The notes: generated by a model not told the origin, from the sequence alone. Counted from the first letter of the stretch, positions 1-6,821 are shown. The stretch is 18,347 nucleotides of DNA from Myxococcota bacterium (GCA_022710245.1 JAKLHH010000022.1:1-18347), one strand, 5' to 3'. Translations and numbers: made by a program.

Positions 1-2
1 CA

Positions 3-236
3 GCGATGTTCTTCGTGCAACGTGCCTACCCCCAGAGCACGCTCAAGAAGCTCAAGGTGCAGGGCTGGTCGCTCAACAAGATCGTCAACAACCCGCTCTT
101 CATGAACAACGACATCTATCGCTACTCCGTCGTCAGGGCAGCCGAGGCGAAGCTCCTCGATGAGCTCCTCGAGTTGCCGGCCGCCACGCGGTGGAGCGTC
201 GACTACATGTGGGCGCTGCCGACGAGTGGCGCATGA
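3..236 (+). CDS. 3' end of an unrecognised gene (5' end outside window)
   Basis: The frame is open from the first bases of the window and ends at a TGA at 234-236, so this is probably the last ~78 codons of a longer gene; an ATG at 6 is available but has no room for a ribosome site in the window. The peptide is mixed and protein-like (a basic, hydrophobic stretch around KKLKVQGWSLNKIVNNP, then an amphipathic helix AAEAKLLDELLEL). I do not recognise the family. The codons are less GC-extreme than those of the AAA gene downstream. It ends 13 bases before an Rpn-like C-terminal shard on the same strand, so it may itself be a remnant. Confidence 0.4.
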   Translation, partial: AMFFVQRAYPQSTLKKLKVQGWSLNKIVNNPLFMNNDIYRYSVVRAAEAKLLDELLELPAATRWSVDYMWALPTSGA

Positions 237-249
237 CAGACTAGACTCG

Positions 250-564
250 ATGCTGAGGAGCGAGCTGATGCAAGACTCGAGCACGTATCAGGGAATCCTC
301 GCGGATGGCCGGAAGCTTGGGTGCGCCGAGGGGCTCGCCGAGAGCATCGCGAGGATGGTGGAGCTGCGGCTCCGCACCTCGCCCGCCGGCCTCGGCGGTC
401 GGCTCGAGAGCATGAGCGCGGCCGAGCTCAGGTCGCTCTTCGACAGGCTGCTGCTCCTCGCCGATCGCGCTGCCTTCGAGGCGGCGCTGCCACCGCCTGC
501 CCGGCCGTCGCGAGGGGGCGCGCGCCGGCGCCCGGCTCCACGCCGGCGCCCCGCGCGGAGGTGA
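250..564 (+). pseudogene. C-terminal shard of an Rpn-like (PD-(D/E)XK, COG5464-type) protein
   Basis: A 104-codon frame starts MLRSELMQDSSTYQGILADG and runs through a charged helix into SAAELRSLFDRLLLLADRAAFEAAL. This resembles the C-terminal tail typical of Rpn/DUF4351-type proteins: a 'ST/VTYQ..L.EGR.EG' helix followed by a short helical bundle. The nuclease core that should precede it is absent, so this is a remnant. Beyond about position 490 the frame becomes an arginine/proline-rich run that looks like non-coding GC-rich sequence. The part from 409 to 506 is repeated at 6337-6436. The full-length protein at 3646-4596 has a similar but not identical tail. Family assignment is by pattern only. 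Confidence 0.5.
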
Positions 565-797
565 GTCCAGCGGCCATCGCTCAGCGCGGCCAGCTTCCGG
601 TTGACCCTCCCCACCTTGCAGACGTCCGACAGATTCGCCCAGAAGCTGGATCAGACGCTCCTCACGCGCCGAGACATGACGGTCGACGGGGATCACTTCT
701 GTCCACAGGGAGGTGCGATACATGCGCCTCCGCGCACCGGCGCGCTGGGGCGAGTGTGAAGCCAACCTGCACACCCGCGTCCCATCCTGACTGGCGG
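565..797. other. Intergenic stretch upstream of the AAA gene
   Basis: No convincing gene is seen. The minus strand stays open across it, with a protein-like patch around 600-720 (TSLWTEVIPVDRHVSAREERL), but it has no clear start, ribosome site or family. The promoter of the AAA gene should lie here; I could not pick out -35/-10 boxes. Confidence 0.3.
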
Positions 798-810
798 AAG
801 GAGACACTCC

Positions 811-2973
811 ATGCCCGCCCGCCGCTCAGCTCTCGACGCCGACCAGCGCTTCATGCGGAGGCGGCTCGCGCTCTACCTGAGCCGCGTCCTCGAGCGCCGG
901 CCCGTCCTCGACTACGAGGCGCTCCAGCTCTACGGCTGGCTGGTCGGCGCGCGCTGCCGGCGCCTGAGCCAGGTGATCACCCTGGCGCTCGAGGGCGACG
1001 CGCGCACCCGCTTCGCGCAGGCGCTGCGCGAGTCCGAGGACGACGGCGACCGGGCGCGCGCGCTGCTCCGGGCGGTGGAGGGGCAGCCGCGGGTGCGGGG
1101 CGCCGTGCAGCAGCACCTCCGCGCCGAGCTCGCGCGGCTCACCCGCCGCGAGACCCGCGGCGGCTGCCTGCAGGCGAACCTCGAGCACCTGCAGACCTCC
1201 TTCGGGCTGACCGCCGCCGAGGCCGAGTACTGCCTGTTCCTCTACCTGGTCGCGCACTGCTCGCCCGCCGACCGCTACTTCGAGCACCACCTCGACGCGA
1301 CCAAGCGCACGGGCCGGAGCCACCTCGCGGTGGCCCTCGGGCTCAGCGCGAGCCAGCTGCTCCGCGCCATGACGGGGAAGGTGCGGCAGCTCGGCATCGT
1401 CGAGGAGTGCGGCGGGTGGTTCCGGGTCAGCGACGAGTTCATCCCGCTCTTCGACGAGCCCTGGACCAGCGAGCGCCGCGATCGGCTCTTCCGCCCCGCG
1501 CGTCCACCCGCGGTCCCGCTCGAGGCCCACCTCGTCGAGCCGACCACGACCGTGCACCTCCTGCGCCTGCTCCGGCCCGCACCCACGCGCGGCCCCGTGC
1601 ACCTCCTCCTCTACGGCGCGCCCGGCACCGGCAAGACGAGCTACGCGCGCGGGCTCGCGGAGGCGCTCCGGCTCCCCGCCTACGAGGTCCTGCCGGACCG
1701 CGACAACCGCGTCGCCAGCGAGCGGGCCGCGGTCCTCGCCTGCCTCAACCTCACCAACCACGGCAGCGGCTCGCTGATCATCGTCGACGAGGCCGACGGG
1801 ATCCTCGGCACCGAGGCGGGCTGGCTCGTCCGCGGCGAGGCGCAGGACAAGGGCTGGCTCAACCACCTCCTCGAGGAGCCGGGCGTCCGCATGATCTGGA
1901 TCGTCAACCGCGTCGACGGCATCGCCGAGTCGGTGCGGCGACGCTTCGCCCACAGCGTCGCCTTCCGCCCCTTCGGCCGCAGGGAGCGGCTCCGCATCTG
2001 GGAGACCGTCGTCGAGACGCACCGGGCCCTGCGCGTGCTGCCGCGCGAGGAGCTCACCGCGCTCGCCGCCGAGTACGAGCTCGGCGCCGGCGCCATCGAG
2101 AGCGCGGTGCGGAGCGCGAGCCTCGCCGGGGCGCGGAGCCGGCGCGCGCTCGGCCGCGCGATCCGCGGCAGCCTCGAGGCCCACCGCACCCTCCTCGCGG
2201 ACGGCGAGCCGGCGCGGCCGCGGGACGCGCTCGAGGAGGACTTCACGCTCGCGGCGGTGAGCGCCAGCGGCAACCTCCGCGCGCTGCTCCGGCGGCTCGA
2301 GGCGGCGGACCGCCAGCTCCGCGCCGACCCGTCCCGGCGGCTCGTCGTGAACCTCCTCTTCCATGGCCCGCCCGGCACCGGCAAGAGCGAGCTCGCGCGC
2401 CACCTCGCGCGGCACCTCGGCCGCGAGCCGCTCGTCCGGCGGGCGAGCGACATCCTCAGCATGTGGGTCGGCGAGGCCGAGAAGGCGCTGGCCCAGGCCT
2501 TCGCCGAGGCGGAGCACGAGGACGCGGTCCTCATCCTCGACGAGGTCGACACCTTCCTCCACTCGCGGGAGCTGGCGCAGCGCTCGTGGGAGGTGAGCCT
2601 GGTCAACGAGCTCCTCGTGCAGCTCGAGCGCGCGCGCGGCCTGGTCATCGCCACCACCAACCGCCTCGAGGCGCTCGACCCCGCGTGCCTGCGTCGCTTC
2701 CAGGTCAAGCTCGGCCTCGACTACCTCACCGCCGAGGGACGGCGCCTCCTCTACGCGCGGCTCCTCGCCCCGCTCGCCGGCAGCCCGCCGCACGCCGCGC
2801 TCCTCGAGGAGCTCGCGGGGCTGCCGCCCCTCGCGGCGGGGGACTTTCGCGTCGTCCGCGATCGCTTCGCGCTCGAGGGCGGCGCGACCCACGCCGCGCT
2901 CCTCGTGGCGCTCGCCGAGGAGGCCGAGCTCCGCGCGCAGCACGCGGGGCGGCGGGTCGGGTTCCTGGGGTGA
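811..2973 (+). CDS. Two-domain AAA ATPase with N-terminal helical/winged-helix-like region
   Basis: This 720-aa protein carries two AAA modules. Module 1 has Walker A GAPGTGKTS at residues 269-277 and Walker B IIVDEAD with D326/E327. Module 2 has Walker A GPPGTGKSE at 519-527, Walker B LILDEVD with D577/E578, a sensor-1-like TTNR at 615-618 and an RRF arginine pair just after it. Residues 1-240 are helical; about 170-210 (HLAVALGLSASQLLRAMTGK, then WFRVSDEF) look like a winged helix. ATP-driven remodelling of a protein or nucleic acid is likely; the substrate is unknown. The start is supported by AAGGAG at 798-803, seven bases before the ATG. There is no intact partner gene on its strand, and it is flanked on both sides by gene remnants. 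Codon use is typical of the GC-rich host. AAA membership is firm; a Cdc48-like or defence role would be speculation. Confidence 0.88.
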   Translation: MPARRSALDADQRFMRRRLALYLSRVLERRPVLDYEALQLYGWLVGARCRRLSQVITLALEGDARTRFAQALRESEDDGDRARALLRAVEGQPRVRGAVQQHLRAELARLTRRETRGGCLQANLEHLQTSFGLTAAEAEYCLFLYLVAHCSPADRYFEHHLDATKRTGRSHLAVALGLSASQLLRAMTGKVRQLGIVEECGGWFRVSDEFIPLFDEPWTSERRDRLFRPARPPAVPLEAHLVEPTTTVHLLRLLRPAPTRGPVHLLLYGAPGTGKTSYARGLAEALRLPAYEVLPDRDNRVASERAAVLACLNLTNHGSGSLIIVDEADGILGTEAGWLVRGEAQDKGWLNHLLEEPGVRMIWIVNRVDGIAESVRRRFAHSVAFRPFGRRERLRIWETVVETHRALRVLPREELTALAAEYELGAGAIESAVRSASLAGARSRRALGRAIRGSLEAHRTLLADGEPARPRDALEEDFTLAAVSASGNLRALLRRLEAADRQLRADPSRRLVVNLLFHGPPGTGKSELARHLARHLGREPLVRRASDILSMWVGEAEKALAQAFAEAEHEDAVLILDEVDTFLHSRELAQRSWEVSLVNELLVQLERARGLVIATTNRLEALDPACLRRFQVKLGLDYLTAEGRRLLYARLLAPLAGSPPHAALLEELAGLPPLAAGDFRVVRDRFALEGGATHAALLVALAEEAELRAQHAGRRVGFLG

Positions 2974-3109
2974 GGTCCACGCGATGGATCAATCGTACTG
3001 GAAGGTGCCGGACCTCGCGGTCGAGGCACGAGCGCCCCATATCCGGCATTGCAAAAGGTGCTCATACGGTACCAAATTTAGGTCACGCAGCTTGCGCGCC
3101 TGCGCGGCA
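2974..3109. other. Remnant junction between AAA gene and HTH pseudogene
   Basis: The segment is locally more AT-rich around 3040-3085 (TTGCAAAAGG, then CCAAATTTAGG). On the minus strand an open frame reads ARKLRDLNLVPYEHLLQCRIWG before a stop near 2990, which could be a shard of another gene. No complete gene was found. Confidence 0.3.
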
Positions 3110-3110
3110 G
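3080..3110 (-). repeat. 31-bp copy of the 3' tail of the helical-repeat gene
   Basis: Positions 3080-3110 match 4774-4804 with only a few differences, including the shared core GCTTGCGCGCCTGCGCGGCA. At 4774-4804 the sequence encodes, on the minus strand, the AAAQARK tail of the gene fragment at 4764-5180. Here its right edge coincides with the left edge of the HTH-gene copy at 3110, so two unrelated gene shards are joined at this point. Confidence 0.6.
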
Positions 3111-3423
3111 GGGCGCTCCTCGAGTTCCTCCTCCACGGCGTGCAGGTCGCGTTTTACCCCGAGCGCGGTGGGGTCGCTCGCGGCATGCCCACGGCCCACG
3201 CGGCGGCGCCGCTCGCCGCGGAGATCGCAGGGGATGACCTGCCGCCCGTCTGGCCTGACCCGGAGGGGACCGTCCGCGGCGAGACCCTCGAGCCGCGCCG
3301 CGAGCTGCCAGAGTCGATCCGAAGCTCTACGAGCTCCTGGCGCTGGTCGACGCCCTCCGGATCGGGCGCGCCCGCGAGCGGAAGCTGGCCGAGCAGCACC
3401 TCACGAAGAGGCTGAAGCCGTGA
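3110..3423 (+). pseudogene. Truncated, frameshifted copy of the HTH regulator at 8681-9193
   Basis: From GALLEFL onward the sequence parallels residues 63-170 of the intact gene at 8681-9193: the hallmark runs VQVAFYPERGG, RGMPTAHAAAPLA and PPVWPDPEGTVRGETLEP are all present. The N-terminal helix-turn-helix half is missing. Near 3291-3318 about 13 bases are lost relative to the intact copy, which shifts the frame; the tail YELLALVDALRIGRARERKLAEQHLTKRLKP then continues in another frame to the TGA at 3421-3423. An ATG at 2984 opens onto this frame, but the resulting fusion makes little sense. This is a non-functional duplicate. Confidence 0.85.
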
Positions 3424-3428
3424 TCCAG

Positions 3429-3450
3429 ACGCCCGCCGTGCAGCGGGCGT
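3429..3450. terminator. Hairpin just after the HTH pseudogene (possible terminator)
   Basis: ACGCCCGC and GCGGGCGT form a perfect 8-bp stem around a 6-base loop (CGTGCA), five bases after the stop codon. There is no T-run, so it may be a weak or Rho-assisted terminator, or only a recombination-prone palindrome. The copy at 9199-9210 keeps only the left arm: homology between the two copies stops inside the loop, at 3440. Confidence 0.45.
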
Positions 3451-3489
3451 GCACACGCCCGGTCGATCCTGGCGGCAGAGGAGGAGCGC

Positions 3490-3645
3490 ATGGCGGAGCC
3501 GAAGGTGGAAGTGGTCCTGCCGGACTGGTGGTATCTCCCCGAGGACGAGCGGCAGAAGCTCCTCGAGGAGATGGAGCGCACCAGGCAGCAGACCGCGGAG
3601 TGGATCGAAGAGAGGACGCAGCGGACGAGACGGACTCCGGGCTGA
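3490..3645 (+). CDS. Small 51-aa hypothetical protein
   Basis: An ATG at 3490 follows a strong purine-rich ribosome site (GAGGAGG-type, about 3478-3485) at good spacing. The frame ends with TGA at 3643-3645. The peptide begins MAEPKVEVVLPDWWYLPEDE and continues as one long charged amphipathic helix (ERQKLLEEMERTRQQTAEWIEERTQR). Its stop codon abuts the stop of the convergent Rpn-like gene, and the two together make the palindrome TGATCA. No family is recognised. The length, charged helix and position near an Rpn-like nuclease would suit a small regulator or antitoxin, but that is inference. It is absent after the other copy of the HTH gene. Confidence 0.5.
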   Translation: MAEPKVEVVLPDWWYLPEDERQKLLEEMERTRQQTAEWIEERTQRTRRTPG

Positions 3646-4596
3646 TCAACGCCTCGCGGCGCTGATCGCCTCACGCACCTCGTCGATCGGCGCCCCGCGA
3701 AGCAGGCGCCCGTTGACCTCGAGCAGCGCGTCCGGATCGAGGTGGTCGAGCTCCGACGCGAGCTTGAGACCCTCCTCGCCGAAGCGGATCTCGAGGGCCT
3801 GGCGCACGAGCGCGAGCGCCTTCTCGAGCCCCTCCCGGAGCCCTTCCTCGCGCCCCAACCGCTCGAGACTGGTGACATACGGCATCTTCTCCTCCTTGAG
3901 CGCTTCGACCTCGCGCCGGAAGTCGCGGTCGAGCTCCTGCGGCAGGGCGAGCAGCCAGTCGATGAAGCGGAAGAGCTGTCGCACCTCCCGCTCGCCGAGG
4001 CCCCGCCGGTGGAGCTCACGAACGAGCCCGAGCTTCGCCTGCAGCCGCGCCGGGCTGTCTCCCCGGGTCCGCTGCGCGTCGAGGTGCGCCATGACCAGCA
4101 CCGCGAAGGGGCTCGGGCTCCGCTCCAGCTCCCCCCGGCGGCCCACGAAGTCGAGCAGCTTGACCGCCGGGAAGCGCAAGCTCACCTCACACCCCCATAG
4201 CGTATAGCCGAAGAAGGAGGGGCGCCAGGTGGCCCTGTCGTCGGCGAGCACGGCGAGGCTGACGACCCTGCGGCCATGGCGGTCGAAGAGGCGGTAGTTG
4301 TAGACGTACATCCGCCGGTCGAAGTCGGGATCGGGCTGGCCCTGGACCTCGACGTGCACGAGGACCCAGGCCTCCGCGCCGTCCTTGCAGTAGACACGGG
4401 CGAGCTTGTCGACAACACGGGGGCCGAGCTCCGCCTCGCGGGTGACCTGCTGGAGCTCCTTGTCGAGGAACTCGTAGCCACGCGACCAGTCGATGCCCGC
4501 GTGAACCTCGGGGAAGAGGAGCGCCAGGAACGCCTCGAAGTAGACCTCGATCGCTTCCTTCCAGGGGCTGTCGTAGTCGTCGTGCTCGTCGGCCAT
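3646..4596 (-). CDS. Rpn/PD-(D/E)XK nuclease-like protein (COG5464 / DUF4351 type)
   Basis: This 316-aa cytosolic protein starts MADEHDDYDSPWKEAIEVYF, which resembles a large family of 'Rpn family recombination-promoting nuclease / putative transposase' proteins. Residues 40-85 fit a PD-(D/E)XK-like core: VVDKL with D63, then WVLVHVEVQ with E83 and Q85, the D...ExQ pattern of this group. A middle region with FGYTLWGCEVSLRF and FIDWLLALP is also typical, followed by a charged helical tail EEGLREGLEKAL. Known Rpn proteins cleave DNA and stimulate RecA-independent recombination. The start at 4596 is preferred over an upstream in-frame ATG at 4782 because GGAGG lies immediately upstream and the family begins at this motif. 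It converges on the 51-aa ORF, with abutting stops. It appears intact. Activity is inferred, not shown. Confidence 0.82.
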   Translation of the reverse strand: MADEHDDYDSPWKEAIEVYFEAFLALLFPEVHAGIDWSRGYEFLDKELQQVTREAELGPRVVDKLARVYCKDGAEAWVLVHVEVQGQPDPDFDRRMYVYNYRLFDRHGRRVVSLAVLADDRATWRPSFFGYTLWGCEVSLRFPAVKLLDFVGRRGELERSPSPFAVLVMAHLDAQRTRGDSPARLQAKLGLVRELHRRGLGEREVRQLFRFIDWLLALPQELDRDFRREVEALKEEKMPYVTSLERLGREEGLREGLEKALALVRQALEIRFGEEGLKLASELDHLDPDALLEVNGRLLRGAPIDEVREAISAARR

Positions 4597-4738
4597 GCCT
4601 CCAGAAGGAGCAAGGGCGGGGCCAGCGCCGCGCGCCTGTGATCTCGCGGATCGGTGCGGCGGCGTCGAGGCGGTCGTCCGGATGCCGGTCCGGCACGTCC
4701 GGTGGGCCGGAAGGGGCTCCCGCAGCGACTCCAGAACA

Positions 4739-4755
4739 CACGGCAATGAGCCGTG
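4739..4755. terminator. Small hairpin between two minus-strand genes
   Basis: CACGGC and GCCGTG form a perfect 6-bp stem around AATGA, nine bases beyond the stop of the minus-strand gene fragment at 4764. It could terminate that gene, but there is no T-run on either strand. Confidence 0.3.
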
Positions 4756-4763
4756 ATGAGCCG

Positions 4764-5180
4764 TCAGCCGATCAGGCCACACGGCTTGCGCGCCTGCGCG
4801 GCAGCGAACTCTGGCGAGCGCAGCTGCTGCATGCGAGCGAAGGCAGTGCGCTCACCAGGGCCCCGCTCCTGCCGCGACCGGCGCGTCACCATGAGGACCT
4901 CGTCGAGGCGCCGGGCGACGGGGGGGTCGTGCACGAGCCTCCGGAAGAACCGCTTCGCCGGCCGGGACGCGCTCGCCAGGTAGGCGTGCAGGGCTCGGAG
5001 GAGCCACACGCCGCTCTCGTGGTCCGCGGCCTCGTCGGGGGAGGGCACGGTCAGGCGCTGGCCGGCGAGCAGGCGCGCGGCGCGCGGGCAGCTCAGGGCA
5101 GCGCGGAGGAAGGACGTCAGGGCGTCCTCGCGACGGCCGAGCTCGAAGAGCGCGAAGGCCTCGACGAAGCCAGCCGCGGG
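4764..5180 (-). pseudogene. 3' part of a TPR-like helical-repeat protein gene, cut by IS66
   Basis: The frame is open from the IS66 end at 5181 to the TGA at 4764. It reads PAAGFVEAFALFELGRREDA, then further helices including ADHESGVWLLRALHAYLASA and ERTAFARMQQLRSPEFAAAQ. The spacing of small and hydrophobic residues (FALFELGRREDALTSFLRAAL) is typical of tetratricopeptide-type helical repeats, which mediate protein-protein contacts. The N-terminal part is missing exactly where the IS66 terminus begins, so the insertion truncated it. An internal GTG/ATG could still give a shorter product, but no good ribosome site is evident. The last codons (AAAQARK) are duplicated at 3080-3110. The family call is tentative. 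Confidence 0.6.
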
Positions 5181-5449
5181 GTAACCGATCGGCGAGCCCC
5201 GTCTTGACCGGGTCAGGGGGTGTTCGAGGCGAGACGCGCTTGGTTCCAGGCCGGCGGCAAGAGCTCGTCGATGCGTGACTGGGGGTGGTTCTGCACGCGC
5301 AGGAGCACGTCGGCGAGGTAGTCCTCAGGGTTGATGCCGTGTGCTTCGCAGGTGACGACGAGCGACATCAGCGTCGCGAGGTTCGCGGCGCCCTCGTCGT
5401 GGCCTGCGAAGAGATAGTTCTTTCTTCCGAGGGCGATGAGCCTTGGTCG
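5181..5449 (-). mobile_element. IS66-family remnant: transposase (TnpC) C-terminus plus one IS end
   Basis: The minus strand encodes about 78 residues starting LIALGRKNYLFAGHDEGAAN, through VTCEAHGINPEDYLADVLLR and SRIDELLP, ending at TGA 5213-5215. This is the diagnostic IS66 transposase C-terminal domain (RKNxLFxGxDE ... NPxxYLxDVL ... RIDELLP). The element edge is placed at 5181, where the sequence starts GTAACCGATCGGCGAGCC; IS66 elements are known to end in GTAA. The DDE catalytic domain, tnpA/tnpB and the other IS end are missing, replaced at about 5450 by an Rhs gene. The fragment cannot transpose by itself. Confidence 0.85.
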
Positions 5450-5907
5450 GTCGCTCGCGGGTCGCGCTCGAAGACAAACTCCACCACGTCCTCGTCGGGA
5501 CGGAAGCGCCGCAGGACGACCTGCGCGTCGGGGCCGGAGCCCACGCGCCGGAGCTCGCTGAAGGTGGAGGGCTCGAGGAGAGTGCCGCCCTCGTCGAAGG
5601 TGCCGTAGTCCCAGAACGCGGTCTCGTGCTCGCCGTCCTCGCCAAGGACGCTGTAGCCGTCGGCCGAGCGGCGGATGCGCATCTCGAAGGGCGAGGACCA
5701 GCCGGGCCCGAAGATGGACAGCAGGCCGTCCCGCGCCTCGAGCTTGCCGCGCGTGGACGAGTAGCGGCGGCCGAAGACCAGCGGCATCCGCCCCGGCTGC
5801 ACGTGGTCCTCGAAGTCGTGGTAGAGCCGCCCGGTCGCGACGTCCACCGGGTGCCCCACCGAGACCTGCCCGCTCGCGGGCGTCGCGGCCGCTCCACTCA
5901 TCGTCAC
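5450..5907 (-). pseudogene. Rhs/DUF6531 polymorphic-toxin N-terminus, truncated by IS66
   Basis: Starting from GTG 5907 (or ATG 5901) behind a strong GGGAGGA site, the product reads MTMSGAAATPASGQVSVGHP, then VDVATGRLYHDFEDH and MPLVFGRRYSS, followed by FGPGWSSPFEMR. The 'GHPVDVATG' motif at residues 18-26 and the 'L.F.R.YSS....GxLGxGW'-like run are typical of the DUF6531 N-terminal domain that opens Rhs/RHS-repeat toxins. Around residue 153 (FVFERDPRA) the Rhs sequence stops and IS66 sequence follows in a different frame; the Rhs frame ends uselessly at 5368. All YD repeats, the core and the toxin domain are absent. An ancestral Rhs gene must have supplied the leader repeated at 12256. Full-length Rhs proteins transport and deliver a C-terminal toxin; this stub cannot. 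Confidence 0.85.
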
Positions 5908-6067
5908 GTGGGTCCTCCCTCACGACAGGCACGGCGCGCGCACCACGCGGCCCGATCCCGGCGGCGGCGCGCCGGCACGGACTCTAACCTGGCCTCGCTA
6001 CGCGCGCAGCTCCCGAGCGCGCTTCTCCGCAGCGGAGCACCTGGACGTCGCGGTGGTGCGTCGCGGT
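5797..6067 (-). repeat. 271-bp direct repeat, copy 1: Rhs leader plus first 37 codons
   Basis: Hand alignment with 12256-12526 gives no gaps and about 14 mismatches. The repeat contains the promoter-proximal untranslated leader (5908-6067), the GGGAGGA ribosome site and the first 37 Rhs codons. It therefore carries the expression signals of an Rhs gene; the true promoter should lie within it, or just beyond 6067, on the minus strand. Confidence 0.88.
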
Positions 6068-6124
6068 GCGGGAGGTGGTGGCGCTGCGCGAGCTCGCGGG
6101 CACGGCCGGGCTCGTTGCCCCAAC

Positions 6125-6205
6125 CGCCTCTGTCGCCGCGGGAGGGCCCCCGAGGAGAGCCCCGAGGCCCGTGCCGTCACCGTGACCGCCAGCTGGCTCG
6201 TCGGC
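6125..6205 (+). repeat. Shard duplicated from the GT-C glycosyltransferase gene
   Basis: Positions 6125-6205 align without large gaps with 7746-7826, the part of the membrane-protein gene encoding EARAVTVTASWLVG. That peptide is still readable here, but the surrounding frame is not. It implies that a second, related glycosyltransferase gene once lay here, or that a short segment was copied in. Confidence 0.75.
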
Positions 6206-6336
6206 CGCGGAGATGAAGGCGCGCTACAGGCCGCGGCGACGGCGATGACGCGCGTGGCGAGTCGCGGCCGTGACGCACCCACCGCGAGCCCGGCTACTGG
6301 AAGTCGCGGCTCTGTAGCACCGCCCACCGCCTCGCA

Positions 6337-6436
6337 AGCATGACCGCGGGCCGAGCTCAGGTCGCTCTTCGACAGGCGGCTGCTCCTCGCCCATCGCGCC
6401 GCCTTCGAAGGCGGCCCTGCCACCCCTTGCCCGGCC
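6337..6436 (+). repeat. Shard duplicated from the Rpn-like C-terminal remnant
   Basis: The sequence parallels 409-506 (same order, several substitutions, small insertions that break the frame), including the long shared run GAGCTCAGGTCGCTCTTCGA. It represents the ELRSLFDRLLLLA...AAFEAAL segment of the Rpn-like tail. Confidence 0.8.
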
Positions 6437-6500
6437 ATGTACCTCGCTGGGCACGGCCGGGTTTTGGCCTGGAACGACCCGCGTCACGATGGTAGGTTGC

Positions 6501-6521
6501 GACGTCGCCGTCGGCGACGTC
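6501..6521. repeat. Perfect 9-bp-arm palindrome
   Basis: GACGTCGCC at 6501-6509 is the exact reverse complement of GGCGACGTC at 6513-6521, with a 3-base gap (GTC). It could be a hairpin or an operator-like site upstream of the propeller fragment. No T-run follows. Confidence 0.5.
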
Positions 6522-6549
6522 CTGGCTTGTCCACGGGAGGGGTTCCGAG

Positions 6550-6801
6550 ATGACTCGAGTCGTGGGTGACGCGGCTGTCGTTGTGGTCTGGACAGCGGTC
6601 GCTCCCCCGATCAGCGCAGGCGTCTGGGCCGTCTGGACTGACTCGGCCTCCGAGGCCTGGGCGCTCGCCGACGGCATCGTCCTGCACCACGACGGCAAGA
6701 AATGGAGCAGCAAGGTGCTCACCCCGGCCTTGAACTGGATCTCCGGCGCCGCGGGCGACGTCTGGGCCGTCGGAGGCAAGAGCGTCTTCAAGCTGCAGTG
6801 A
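6550..6801 (+). pseudogene. 3' fragment of a beta-propeller repeat protein
   Basis: The 83-codon frame includes GVWAVWTDSASEAWALADGI, VLHHDGKKWSS, and GAAGDVWAVGGKSVFKLQ before the stop. 'VWAV....AWAVGDGxxLHxDGxxW' units are the repeat of the propeller-type secreted/lipoproteins common in myxobacteria. Only about one and a half repeats and the C-terminus remain; there is no signal peptide, and the first ~20 codons look like run-in from unrelated DNA. A weak AGGGG lies before the ATG at 6550, so expression is possible but the product would not fold as a propeller. It ends 20 bases before the glycosyltransferase start on the same strand. Confidence 0.6.
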
Positions 6802-6821
6802 CCTGAGGAGCCGCGAGGCGC

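Larger units (their letters stand above)
6068..6549 (+). other. Patchwork of gene shards, no intact gene
   Basis: This stretch has no reading frame with protein-like content. It holds a shard of the glycosyltransferase gene (6125-6205), a shard of the Rpn-like C-terminus (6337-6436) and a palindrome (6501-6521). Segments 6206-6336 and 6437-6500 match nothing I can identify in the window. Confidence 0.6.

Noticed and set aside
826..2943. 705-codon minus-strand open frame opposite the AAA gene
   Set aside because: Antisense shadow of the AAA gene, rich in Glu/Arg/Ala with no recognisable domain.
2984..3415. 143-codon frame beginning MDQSYWKVPDL as an intact gene
   Set aside because: Its start region is unrelated debris and its end is out of frame with the homologous HTH gene; treated as part of the pseudogene region.
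321..3665. 1,114-codon plus-strand open frame
   Set aside because: It overlaps the AAA gene in another frame, is arginine/proline/alanine-rich throughout and lacks family motifs; long shadow frames are expected in GC-rich DNA.
5443..6216. 257-codon plus-strand frame opposite the Rhs stub
   Set aside because: Antisense shadow of the DUF6531-type sequence on the minus strand.
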